Origin: Flavonifractor sp. An306
GTDB lineage: Bacteria; Bacillota; Clostridia; Oscillospirales; Oscillospiraceae
Assembly (NCBI RefSeq): GCF_002159455.1
Contig: NZ_NFIQ01000011.1
Span: 1 to 64,000 of the forward strand
Direction: 5' to 3'
Length of the DNA stretch: 64,000 nt
In this document: piece after piece, positions 53,897 to 61,711 of the stretch
How positions within the stretch are numbered: the stretch's first letter is position 1
How the letters are laid out: each line of letters starts with the position of its first letter
Notes under the pieces: generated by a model
Databases searched by the model: none
What the model saw: only the letters and a program-made list of their open reading frames with translations
What the model was told of the DNA's origin: nothing
Translations under genes and position numbers: made by a program

Positions 53897-55615
53897 ATGG
53901 AGAATGAGTCAAACAATAAAAAGCTTAGGTGTAGAGTCTTTTATTGGCAGTACGATGACGGCAGCTATGGTTACATTGTGTTTAAAGAAGTAGCCAAGGA
54001 ATCGTCGCAAAAAAAGAAAGTGAAAAATGAGTATGTTACACAAGGAGTGTGTTCAGGTAAAACACAGCAAAAGGGTGTCCTCACTCAAATCAAAGGTCAA
54101 TATGAGGCCGATGGATATATTTTCAAAAAGAAAAAAATACAAATCAAAACTGGGATAGATTATCTTTCATCGTCAGACTTGCGAGAGAAGGATAAAAATC
54201 TGTCAACCGATAAATTTCAAGAGCTAGAAAAATTTATCGATTCCTGCGGGGTAAGCGCAGAGAATAGAAGAGAAGTATTACGGTTGTTCAGCAGTATTTT
54301 ATCAGGATACTGTGCGCGAATATTGACCCCACTTATTCAGTGTAACATGTCAGTACCGATTCAAGACCGTGCTTTTGTTATAGCAATACAGTCAAGTGAC
54401 AAATATTTTGATTCGCTGTTTGATTTTTTAGCAATGGCTATAAGAGCATTATCCGTGCCTACCCACACTAAAAGTAAAAAATTATATTCTCAATCTCCTG
54501 TTATCCTGCCAGAGAATTGGAATCAGAGATCTATTGATCAGGGGGCATTTTTGCTCTACAAAAAAAACCGAAATTATCAATTCCCAGCTATGTATCGCGA
54601 TACGGCAGTCTTGATTTATAGTCGGTTTTTCCCAACAAATGATCTATACCGCTTTATAAACAGGAATCGCTGGGCAGTGGTGTTATTGTTTGATTCTCCA
54701 TCTAAGGTGTATAAAGTTCCACCTGTCCGTTTAGAGGCTTCCCGGTTGATGTGCAGTAATTTCGAATGGAATGTCGATGATATTAATGGATTGGTCAGAT
54801 GTTTTATTTCCTATATTTCGAAATTGCGGAAACAGAGAAAATGTAAAAAGAAGTTAAAAAGAAAATTAAATCGACTTCAGGATTCCTTTCTTAAATATTA
54901 TTCCCAAAAGGGCATCAGACGCTTTACTCCTACAGAAGACTACTTTTTAACACTTCAAATGCTTGTATTGGAACTATTTTTAGACTGCTGTGTTGATCTA
55001 GAGTTAATTAGTAATGAGCAGCGGCAAAGTATTCAATCCGAATGGTTCAATCAGCTCCTCCCTGGGTGTGTTCAGTATTTCCCTTTAGACACAATTCCAA
55101 TTTCCCGGGAGATTCAGTCTGAAAATGAGCAATCTAAACGGATCCTTGAAGTAGCTGTGACCAAAATGCTCGCAGAGGAAAACTTATCCCACTTTCCATA
55201 TGTAGAAGAAAAAAGCAACTTTCCCAAGGTCGATCCTGATAATCCAGAGCTCCAGTATTGGGGATATGTGCGTTTGTATAAACCACGCAAATCCGGAAAA
55301 GAAAAGGTTAAGGAACCACCATTTTATGCATTGGTTTTCAAAAAAGCTGATTTTGAAATATGTATAAAGGACTTCTTAGAAAAAAACAATGCAGTGGACG
55401 AATTGATTGAAGATATGAAAACGTGTAAACCAAAGTACCTTTTTCAGAATTTTAAAGCTAGATTTCCAGAGACAAAAGGCGATAAGAAAACCGACGATGC
55501 CCTAATATTTAAAATTGATGAGATGGAATTTCTTCCCATGCAAATTAGACAAAAACTTTTGGATAAACATACTGTCGAAAAATCTCCCGCGAAAGAGAGC
55601 GTCGCAGAGCCCTGA
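53897..55615 (+). CDS. Unrecognised 572-aa accessory protein
   Basis: The frame is long, uninterrupted and AT-rich. ATG 53897 lies 11 bases after GGGAG. The protein is basic, with a Lys/Arg-rich coiled stretch (about 313-335, KLRKQRKCKKKLKRKLNRL). Two aromatic beta-like segments appear near the ends: YWQYDDGSYGYIVFK (16-30) and YWGYVRLYKPRK...PPFYALVFKKADF (about 455-490). No P-loop, nuclease or membrane motif is seen. GTTC-repeat tracts flank it on both sides. Function unknown; a replication or defence role is only a guess. Confidence 0.75.
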   Translation: MENESNNKKLRCRVFYWQYDDGSYGYIVFKEVAKESSQKKKVKNEYVTQGVCSGKTQQKGVLTQIKGQYEADGYIFKKKKIQIKTGIDYLSSSDLREKDKNLSTDKFQELEKFIDSCGVSAENRREVLRLFSSILSGYCARILTPLIQCNMSVPIQDRAFVIAIQSSDKYFDSLFDFLAMAIRALSVPTHTKSKKLYSQSPVILPENWNQRSIDQGAFLLYKKNRNYQFPAMYRDTAVLIYSRFFPTNDLYRFINRNRWAVVLLFDSPSKVYKVPPVRLEASRLMCSNFEWNVDDINGLVRCFISYISKLRKQRKCKKKLKRKLNRLQDSFLKYYSQKGIRRFTPTEDYFLTLQMLVLELFLDCCVDLELISNEQRQSIQSEWFNQLLPGCVQYFPLDTIPISREIQSENEQSKRILEVAVTKMLAEENLSHFPYVEEKSNFPKVDPDNPELQYWGYVRLYKPRKSGKEKVKEPPFYALVFKKADFEICIKDFLEKNNAVDELIEDMKTCKPKYLFQNFKARFPETKGDKKTDDALIFKIDEMEFLPMQIRQKLLDKHTVEKSPAKESVAEP

Positions 55616-55755
55616 CACCCGCAGATGGCGAAATTCAATCAACCTTTTTTGGCGCATTGAGAATAATTTCCTCACCCACAGAGAGAAAAAATTATAAAAA
55701 TATCAGCGAGCCGACTAAGCCGAAAAACACTATCAGTAAACAGATTCCGTAGCCT

Positions 55756-55782
55756 GTTCTCTGTTCTGGTTGTTCCTTGTTC
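55756..55782 (+). repeat. Second GTTC-repeat tract
   Basis: GTTC occurs at 55756, 55763, 55772 and 55779 (steps of 7, 9 and 7), in the same orientation as the run at 53799. Confidence 0.45.
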
Positions 55783-55808
55783 CAGTGAGCGTAAATATGT
55801 ACAATAGT

Positions 55809-55848
55809 ATCCCCCGGCGGACATAATTCGTCCGCCGGGGGATTTTTC
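55809..55848 (+). terminator. Strong terminator
   Basis: ATCCCCCGGCGGAC (55809-55822) pairs perfectly with GTCCGCCGGGGGAT (55830-55843), 14 bp, followed by TTTTT. Confidence 0.92.
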
Positions 55849-56013
55849 ATTTTTGATCTGGCAGCAAACGTCTCTATGACGTAGCCGTCAAATCCCCCGG
55901 TGGATAAAAGGCCGCCATCTCAGAGCGTAGGCAAACAGTACCCCACTAATATGGCGGAAATTATAATCTGATTCACAGCTCAACATCCGTAAAAGATGAA
56001 AGGAGCTGGCAAA

Positions 56014-56172
56014 ATGTCTACACCGGAGTGCAGATTATCGCAGGATAGTCTAAAAGAAATTAAATTGCAGGTCAACCAGCGGCTTTTTGAAGCGGGGTTA
56101 ATTTCCAGCGATGTATTCCGTCTGGCGCAGGAGAGGATTCTAGACGAAAAGGAAAACGCAGAGACCGTGTGA
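56014..56172 (+). CDS. Small helical protein (52 aa), SHOCT-like
   Basis: ATG 56014 lies 9 bases after AAAGGAG; stop 56170-56172. The product, MSTPECRLSQDSLKEIKLQV followed by NQRLFEAGLISSDVFRLAQERIL, forms a helical hairpin. It resembles the short SHOCT-like proteins (LFEAGLIS...) often found beside recombinases in Clostridia elements. It may mark a former integration module. Role unknown. The next 225 bases hold only the helicase's leader. Confidence 0.55.
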   Translation: MSTPECRLSQDSLKEIKLQVNQRLFEAGLISSDVFRLAQERILDEKENAETV

Positions 56173-56398
56173 CATCACTGCCTGATTATTATTAAGTCCC
56201 ACCTGAATTCCCTAAAAATTTCTATGACACCACGGAACCTTACCTATCACTTACTTCCCACAAGATACTGGCTTCAAACATCGCTCGAGTGGATTTGCGT
56301 AAATCGTCACCGGATCGCATTAAAAAATGATCCGCAGGCAACGTGTTTATAGGCTACTCATGTGAGCGAGCTAGAAAAACATTAAGGAGGCTACCAAC

Positions 56399-57655
56399 AT
56401 GAAGATCAAGTATGAGGTCCAAGACGCTATGGAATCCCTGGGGATCAGTGAGCTCCGCAAGCACCAGATTAAACCAATCAATCATATCCAATCCCGCGAC
56501 GATGTCCTAGTGATTTCACCGACATCGTCTGGGAAATCGGCCATGTTTCAGATCCCGGCCATAGTAGAATGGCACAAGGAACAGAGATGGGTACTGGTCA
56601 TTGAACCCACGATCTCGCTCATGGAAGATCAGGTTCGTGCGCTTCAAGAAAAAGGGGTTCCCGCAGAGGCGCTATCCAGCCATACGCAACACCAGGGCAA
56701 AACCATCCTTGAGAGGCTGGCCAATCACCAGGTTGCGCTTCTCTACGCAACACCCGAGCGCCTTCAATCACCTGTATTTCAACAGGCGGTACACTATAAC
56801 TGCCCCTGGCTGATTGTTGTGGATGAGGCCCACTGTGTTTTGGACTGGGGGCATACGTTTCGGAAAAGCTACCTGATGATCAAGTCGTTCGTCAAGAATC
56901 TCAAACGCCGGCCTGTCATTGCCGCATTCACAGCCACAGCACCGCCGGAGTACCGCAAGGATATCGCCGCATGCTTGGGGATGAAGGAGCCAAAAATCTT
57001 TCTCAACAGTCTGGCCCGAAAGAACATTACCTTGCTCCGAGAGGATTGCTCCAGCCTGTCCATCAAACAGCGTCTGGCCCGGGTCAACTACAATATTAAA
57101 AAATACCGCAAAGGCGGCCGGGTGGTAGTTTACTGCGCATCTCGCAAAAACGTGGATATGGTGGCGAACTACCTCTCCAAGAAGTTCCCGGGCGAGGTCG
57201 TTAAGTGTCACGCGTATATGGACTCAGATAAGCGGCAGAAACACGAATATCAGTTTATCAATGGCACCAAACCCATCATGGTGGCTTCTACTGCCTTTGG
57301 AATGGGGATTGACGCCAGGGATATCCGTTTAGTCATCCATTTCAATCTACCACTCAATGTGATTGACTACTATCAACAAATCGGCCGGGCGGGACGGGAT
57401 GGAGAAAAATCTCATGCTGTTCTGCTGTACCATCCGGACGATATCACACTGGCCCACTTTATTCTGGATAAGGAACAGTTCTCGGAACACCTCAGAACAC
57501 GGTTGGACAGCCGTCTGGAGGAGCTGGTGTCCATCGTGAAGGGTGATAAATGCCTGCCACGCCAAGTCCTTCTTGCCCTTGGGGAGGCATCCGGGCAGGA
57601 TTGTGGCCGCTGTAGCAACTGCCAGAGGAATAGGAGGAGTAACCATGAGGATTGA
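56399..57655 (+). CDS. RecQ-like DNA helicase
   Basis: This 418-aa superfamily 2 helicase has motif 0 and I (HQIKPINHI; SPTSSGKS at 40-47), DEAH (142-145), TATAPPEYRKDIAACLG (III region), ASTAFGMGIDARDIRLVIHF (V) and YYQQIGRAGRDG (VI). A short zinc-binding end follows (DCGRCSNCQR). It lacks the RQC winged helix and HRDC domain of housekeeping RecQ, so it is a compact, probably element-borne form. Start after AAGGAGG. It overlaps the next gene by 11 bases. Confidence 0.88.
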   Translation: MKIKYEVQDAMESLGISELRKHQIKPINHIQSRDDVLVISPTSSGKSAMFQIPAIVEWHKEQRWVLVIEPTISLMEDQVRALQEKGVPAEALSSHTQHQGKTILERLANHQVALLYATPERLQSPVFQQAVHYNCPWLIVVDEAHCVLDWGHTFRKSYLMIKSFVKNLKRRPVIAAFTATAPPEYRKDIAACLGMKEPKIFLNSLARKNITLLREDCSSLSIKQRLARVNYNIKKYRKGGRVVVYCASRKNVDMVANYLSKKFPGEVVKCHAYMDSDKRQKHEYQFINGTKPIMVASTAFGMGIDARDIRLVIHFNLPLNVIDYYQQIGRAGRDGEKSHAVLLYHPDDITLAHFILDKEQFSEHLRTRLDSRLEELVSIVKGDKCLPRQVLLALGEASGQDCGRCSNCQRNRRSNHED

Positions 57656-58721
57656 AAAAGTCGAATTCGGTATCCACACGATAGAACTCTATGCAAAGGA
57701 TCTGAAATACCAGGAAGTACAGAAGGTGATTGACCGCTTAACAGACAACGGAAGTATTCGGAAAATGCGGTCTGATCCATATAATATTGACCGGCATTTG
57801 ACCAGTACCTTCCTTGTGGATGATGGGATTCGCCTCCGGATCCACCAGTCCCACAACAAATCCAACGGCATTGCCCTTATCGTCAATCCAAGCACACTTC
57901 TGAGCAGAAAATATCAGCCGACAAAGCTGTATCACCCGAAGAAGAAATCATGCGAAGAACTACTGGAACGGGTCGGTGCAGCCCTGATAAAAATAGGGAT
58001 TGGCACGTTTGATAGTGACGATGTGGTATTTATTGTCCCCCCAGACGAACTGAGCCTCAGCCAAATGGATTTGACAGTAAACCTGTGGTTTGATGATGAG
58101 ACAGATCTGGAGGAAATCATCCGGTTGTTCTGGAAAGGGAAGGTTCCCAAAAACTTCAGCAGGCAGGGCTGTTTATCTGATGAAGAGCATCAACATTACT
58201 TCGGTATATCCAACCACACCGTTACGTTTAAGGCATATGATAAAATTTATGAGCTGGAGAAGAACGGACGATGCCCTAAAGAGCTAACTGGGCATAAGCT
58301 ACTACGCCTGGAGGTCAGCTTAAAGCGGGAGGCATTTCTCAAGAAACTGGGAGTGCAGCGTAAGGATTGTCTATACAAGATGTTAAAGGCAGGATTCCAG
58401 TTTGTTCAGGAGATCATTTCTCACTATTTGGAAAAGCTGTTCCCGTGTTCTGGAGCCCATGTGCGCTATAAAACTGCTAAAAAGAAAATCCTGGACTGCG
58501 TTGAAAAGCCTGTTCTACAAGACCAAATGCTGTTCCTGTTGAAAAAGACGAGTGACGGTGCCGGGATGGACACCGCCGCTCAAAAGCTGAAGGACTGTTA
58601 TAAATATGTCAAAACAGAACAAGTGTTGGACGAGTTTGAACATCTGGGAATCAGCCCTATTACACTGACCAACAATAGCAGTGCCACACAGCTGTCCTCT
58701 CTCAGAAATCTGCTGGAGTAA
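57645..58721 (+). CDS. Phage/plasmid replication-initiator-like protein
   Basis: This 358-aa protein starts at ATG 57645 after AGGAGGAGTAACC; a longer frame inside the helicase gene is unlikely. The middle part TFKAYDKIYELEKNGR then LLRLEVSLKREAFLKKLG resembles the Y-x-K...LR-x-E pattern of phage gene II/X-type replication proteins. No clear HUH motif is found, so the match is tentative. Overlap with the RecQ-like helicase fits a helicase-initiator pair, as rolling-circle replicons use. A 26-bp perfect inverted repeat covers its stop codon. Confidence 0.5.
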   Translation: MRIEKVEFGIHTIELYAKDLKYQEVQKVIDRLTDNGSIRKMRSDPYNIDRHLTSTFLVDDGIRLRIHQSHNKSNGIALIVNPSTLLSRKYQPTKLYHPKKKSCEELLERVGAALIKIGIGTFDSDDVVFIVPPDELSLSQMDLTVNLWFDDETDLEEIIRLFWKGKVPKNFSRQGCLSDEEHQHYFGISNHTVTFKAYDKIYELEKNGRCPKELTGHKLLRLEVSLKREAFLKKLGVQRKDCLYKMLKAGFQFVQEIISHYLEKLFPCSGAHVRYKTAKKKILDCVEKPVLQDQMLFLLKKTSDGAGMDTAAQKLKDCYKYVKTEQVLDEFEHLGISPITLTNNSSATQLSSLRNLLE

Positions 58722-58774
58722 CGATAGAGCCGGGGTTGTTCCCCTCATGGAACAACCCCGGCTCTATCGTTACT
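58717..58774. repeat. Perfect 26-bp inverted repeat
   Basis: The arms 58717-58742 (AGTAACGATAGAGCCGGGGT...) and 58749-58774 are exact complements around CCTCAT. The stop codon of the preceding gene lies in the left arm. Neither side has a T-tract. It separates two convergent genes, so it may be a two-way terminator; it could also be a replication or recombination site. Confidence 0.9.
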
Positions 58775-58796
58775 AAGGATATTCCAGAAACTGGAT

Positions 58797-58958
58797 ATGT
58801 TGGATGCTCTAGCCCGGCGTGCTTCCAGCCAAGAAGGTTGGACGCGGATACGTATTCTGAAGGACATCCTAAGATTATTTAACCGACGGCTCCGCTTTTG
58901 CAATTTTCCCAAAATCTACACAGGAACCCCGCATGAAAGTGGGTTGATAACCGCCTAA
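58797..58958 (+). other. Open 53-codon stretch after the repeat, possible lost C-terminus
   Basis: After the inverted repeat the same reading frame as the initiator-like gene stays open from at least 58779 to TAA 58956-58958. It codes LDMLDALARRASSQEGW then TRIRILKDILRLFNRRLRF. It could be a detached C-terminus or a small gene from ATG 58797, but no ribosome site is seen. Confidence 0.25.
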
Positions 58959-59011
58959 TACCGGAATTCAGTCTTGGGGACATCTGCTCGAATAGTTACC
59001 CACACTATTCC

Positions 59012-59341
59012 TCATTCCTCTTGGAGAGCTCGTAGGGCCCCACATAGCATGGCATCAATTACCTTCATCTGGGACGGTGTTGCGGTTTGTTGTAGGGCAG
59101 CTAATTCCCTGCCCAGATCTAATCCAATGTCCGGAAGAGAGTCCATCAACAGATAGTCTGGGTGTACTTTCAGTTCTTGGCAAAGGCTGACAAAGACCGG
59201 AAGGCTGGGTATTTTTGTACCTCCTTCAATCTGACGGAGGTAGGTCGCGTTGATATTGCAGAGCTCCGAGAGTTTCTCACTGGTCAGGCCTCGATCCTTC
59301 CTGGCCTGCCGGAGCCGGCTGCCAAATGCCTTCTTATCCAT
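59012..59341 (-). CDS. Xre-family transcriptional regulator
   Basis: This 109-aa repressor-like protein has an HTH_3 domain at 5-62: FGSRLRQARKDRGLTSEKLS then ELCNINATYLRQIEGGTKIPS. The C-terminal 45 residues are helical (QMKVIDAMLCGALRAL). It is the only minus-strand gene in the window, and GGAGG lies 7 bases before its start. It is transcribed away from the WYL operon, with a shared control region holding inverted repeats, so it probably controls itself and perhaps that operon. Confidence 0.85.
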   Translation of the reverse strand: MDKKAFGSRLRQARKDRGLTSEKLSELCNINATYLRQIEGGTKIPSLPVFVSLCQELKVHPDYLLMDSLPDIGLDLGRELAALQQTATPSQMKVIDAMLCGALRALQEE

Positions 59342-59356
59342 GGATGTCCTCCGTTT

Positions 59357-59394
59357 TATAGGCTATAGGATGTTTTTTGTTCTCTTATAGCCTA
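59357..59394. promoter_or_regulatory. Operator-like inverted repeats in the xre/WYL control region
   Basis: TATAGGCTATA (59357-59367) is itself a dyad, and TAGGCTATA (59359-59367) recurs inverted as TATAGCCTA (59386-59394). These are likely Xre binding sites just upstream of its start. Confidence 0.6.
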
Positions 59395-59402
59395 CAATCC
59401 GG

Positions 59403-59431
59403 TGGACAACGAGAAAAGCATCTATTATAAT
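59403..59431 (+). promoter_or_regulatory. Promoter toward the WYL operon
   Basis: TGGACA (59403-59408) and TATAAT (59426-59431) at exactly 17 bp. The leader to the WYL start is about 130 bases. Confidence 0.65.
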
Positions 59432-59491
59432 ACAGAATATAAGCCGATAGACTACGGTTTGACAAATTCTTTTTGAGATTTTTAAAGGGAT

Positions 59492-59504
59492 GACAGTTTC
59501 TGTC
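59492..59504. promoter_or_regulatory. GACAG-TTT-CTGTC dyad in the WYL leader
   Basis: A perfect 5-bp dyad just upstream of TACAAT (59517-59522). It may be an operator for the WYL protein or part of a second, weaker promoter. Confidence 0.4.
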
Positions 59505-59570
59505 TACCCTGCCTGCTACAATAGTTTATAAAGAAATCATGATAGGCCCAAAAGAGGGGACGAGATAGAT

Positions 59571-60518
59571 ATGAACCAAGGATCTGATGGAAAGTCCACA
59601 CGATTACTCATGATCTATTCCAGACTGGCCAATGGGGAAACCCTGAAAAAATCTCAACTTGCCCAAGAATTCCATGTGACCGAACGAAGCGTTCAGCGTG
59701 ATATAGAGAACTTGCGGTCATTTGTAGCAGAGCAAATGCTTATGCAAGATATCATTTACGATGGAGAGGCCAGGGGGTACCGGCTGACCAACTCGGTACC
59801 TCAAAGTCTTACCAATAGTGAAATCCTGGCAGTCTGTAAAATCCTGCTGGAAAGCCGTTCCATGCGGCGTGACGAGATGATGCCAATTTTGGACAAGCTC
59901 GTTGCGTGCTGTGTGCCGGCCGAAAACCGGAAGGCAGTGGGATCTCTGGTAGCCAATGAACGGTTCCACTACGTGGAGCCACATCATGGCCGGCCAATTC
60001 TTGACGGCTTGTGGGAGATCGGTCAAGCAATACAGCGCCAAAACGTGATGAAAGTCCAATATGAAAAGATGGGGAGTGCAGAGGTGGTTGAGCGAACCAT
60101 TGAGCCAGCAGGCCTGATGTTCTCCGAATATTATTTCTATCTGGTGGCATTTATCCGGGACATTGACCGGGAGGCCGAGTTTGAGAACCCTGACGATTTG
60201 TTTCCCACTATCTACCGTATTGACAGGATCCGCTCCTTTGAAGTGCTGGAGGAGCATTTTCGAGTTCCCTACAAAGACCGTTTTGAGGAGGGCGAGTTCC
60301 GAAAGCGGGTTCAGTTCATGTATGGAGGACGACTCCAACGTATCCGTTTTAAGTATACGGGCCCATCTATAGAGGCCGTGCTGGACCGGTTGCCCACTGC
60401 TCGGATTGTGGAGCAGAATGAGTCTGGCTGGACCATCCAAGCGGAAGTATTTGGTAAGGGAATTGATATGTGGTTGAGAAGTCAAGGAGAGTATATTAGA
60501 GAGGTCGATTCTCAATGA
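59571..60518 (+). CDS. WYL-domain transcriptional regulator
   Basis: This 315-aa protein has a DeoR-like winged helix (about 1-70, RLLMIYSRLANGETLKKSQL then VTERSVQRDIENLRSF). A WYL domain follows (about 150-225, VQYEKMG...IEPAGLMFSEYYFYLVAFI with IYRIDRIRSFEVL), then a WCX-type C-terminal part (about 240-315, RIRFKYTGPSIEAVLDRLP). WYL proteins bind nucleic acid or nucleotides and often control phage-defence operons. It overlaps the next gene by 4 bases, so it is the first gene of that operon. Confidence 0.9.
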   Translation: MNQGSDGKSTRLLMIYSRLANGETLKKSQLAQEFHVTERSVQRDIENLRSFVAEQMLMQDIIYDGEARGYRLTNSVPQSLTNSEILAVCKILLESRSMRRDEMMPILDKLVACCVPAENRKAVGSLVANERFHYVEPHHGRPILDGLWEIGQAIQRQNVMKVQYEKMGSAEVVERTIEPAGLMFSEYYFYLVAFIRDIDREAEFENPDDLFPTIYRIDRIRSFEVLEEHFRVPYKDRFEEGEFRKRVQFMYGGRLQRIRFKYTGPSIEAVLDRLPTARIVEQNESGWTIQAEVFGKGIDMWLRSQGEYIREVDSQ

Positions 60519-61711
60519 AAAGTGAACTGGAGCGCATGGAAGATGCGACAATGGAGCATTTGAACTCGATGCGCCATACTATAGCCAAAAGCCGCGACAA
60601 ATTGGGCAATAACCTAAGAAAAGTTCAAAGTGAGCAAGCGCGAGTCAGCCAAATCTCTCATGCACCCCATGTCATGATAAAAGATATTGAGACTCAATTC
60701 GAAAAGGCTACCAAGCTCACCAGAGTAGATGTTGCCTTTTTGTTTGTGGCTACGGCCTTACAATGTTTGCGGCAATATTTCTTTACCATGCCGAAAGAGC
60801 GTGTGGGCGACCAAGAAGCTGCTTCTGCAATAAAGTCCCATGAACATTCAGATCGCTCTCATAGGCTGTATAATCCCGACCTAGAGGAAATCATAGTAAG
60901 CCCAGTACCTTTTGACACTGCAATGGGAGCAAGACAATATGGGGCACTGTCCGGCTTTGGAGCATTGGGGCACCGCGGTGCAACTCCTGGACATGATCCG
61001 ATCGCAGGGCTAGTTTTTGGTACTGCAAATATCGCAACCAGCACACTGACAAACTGGCGCATGGAGTCCTATCACATATATACAGGGACTATCGGTAATG
61101 CAAAGGGAGCGCAAGACATTTTCATGCGGCGGGCAGACACCAATCGAGTGTTATCAGAGACATTCATCAACAAACTAGTCCATCAAGGCATAGACGGGCG
61201 AATCATCGTGGGTGTCTCAGTGGCAAAAGAGATCCAACACCTTCGATCTGATGTTTATTCCAAAGACAGCCTCCCCCTTCCGTTAATATCTGCTATAAAT
61301 CCTGTTATAGCTGGAGAACTAGCTACTCGGGGTCTAGATATGGCGAATGCCCTTAATACCGGGAAACAGCTGGCCTATGCCATTGCAATCGACACAATTA
61401 TTGCTTTGATTCATGGATTTTTTTATCAGGAGTCAGACTGTATCTCACGGTCGATGTATGAAGCCCGCACACGCCGAATTTTGATATATTCTAACATTAT
61501 TGCATCTGGCAGTAATGCTGTAGCCGCTGCATTAGCTCAATGCTGTGCAGGCAGTGGCGGTCAGATAGTCGATTGGGGCGGGTATATCAATACGCTGCGT
61601 CATATCGCATTCGATACAAAGAAAATAAATGAGATCAAGCGAGATTTTCTGAGAAATGAGCTTTATACCCGCGTTGTAGGTGAAAAATATGATTTTATGG
61701 AGGGTAAGTAA
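60515..61711 (+). CDS. Unknown 398-aa protein, first copy of a repeated family
   Basis: Residues 1-60 form a charged coiled coil (MKSELERMEDATMEHLNSMR...). A hydrophobic stretch (VDVAFLFVATALQCLRQYFF, about 74-93) follows; two more hydrophobic helices occur near 293-310 and 333-352. The middle part is Gly/Ala-rich (GALSGFGALGHRGATPGHDPIAGLVFG). The first 80 residues match the partial gene at 63758 (SELER, then K-T-x-DVAFLF). I know no named family. It is coupled to the WYL gene (4-base overlap) and to the TerB-like gene (no gap). Confidence 0.75.
   Translation: MKSELERMEDATMEHLNSMRHTIAKSRDKLGNNLRKVQSEQARVSQISHAPHVMIKDIETQFEKATKLTRVDVAFLFVATALQCLRQYFFTMPKERVGDQEAASAIKSHEHSDRSHRLYNPDLEEIIVSPVPFDTAMGARQYGALSGFGALGHRGATPGHDPIAGLVFGTANIATSTLTNWRMESYHIYTGTIGNAKGAQDIFMRRADTNRVLSETFINKLVHQGIDGRIIVGVSVAKEIQHLRSDVYSKDSLPLPLISAINPVIAGELATRGLDMANALNTGKQLAYAIAIDTIIALIHGFFYQESDCISRSMYEARTRRILIYSNIIASGSNAVAAALAQCCAGSGGQIVDWGGYINTLRHIAFDTKKINEIKRDFLRNELYTRVVGEKYDFMEGK

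Larger units (their letters stand above)
55616..56013. other. Gene-free stretch after the 572-aa gene
   Basis: About 400 bases without a supported gene. It contains the second GTTC run (55756-55782) and a strong terminator (55809-55848). A short frame at 55515-55697 overlaps the preceding gene and is not convincing. Confidence 0.6.

Noticed and set aside
53793-53993. A 66-codon hydrophobic frame at the start of the island gene
   Set aside because: It overlaps the 572-aa frame in another phase, has no ribosome site and ends quickly; the long frame explains the region better.
55515-55697. A 60-codon frame at the end of the 572-aa gene
   Set aside because: Lies mostly within that gene in another phase, with no ribosome site or domain.
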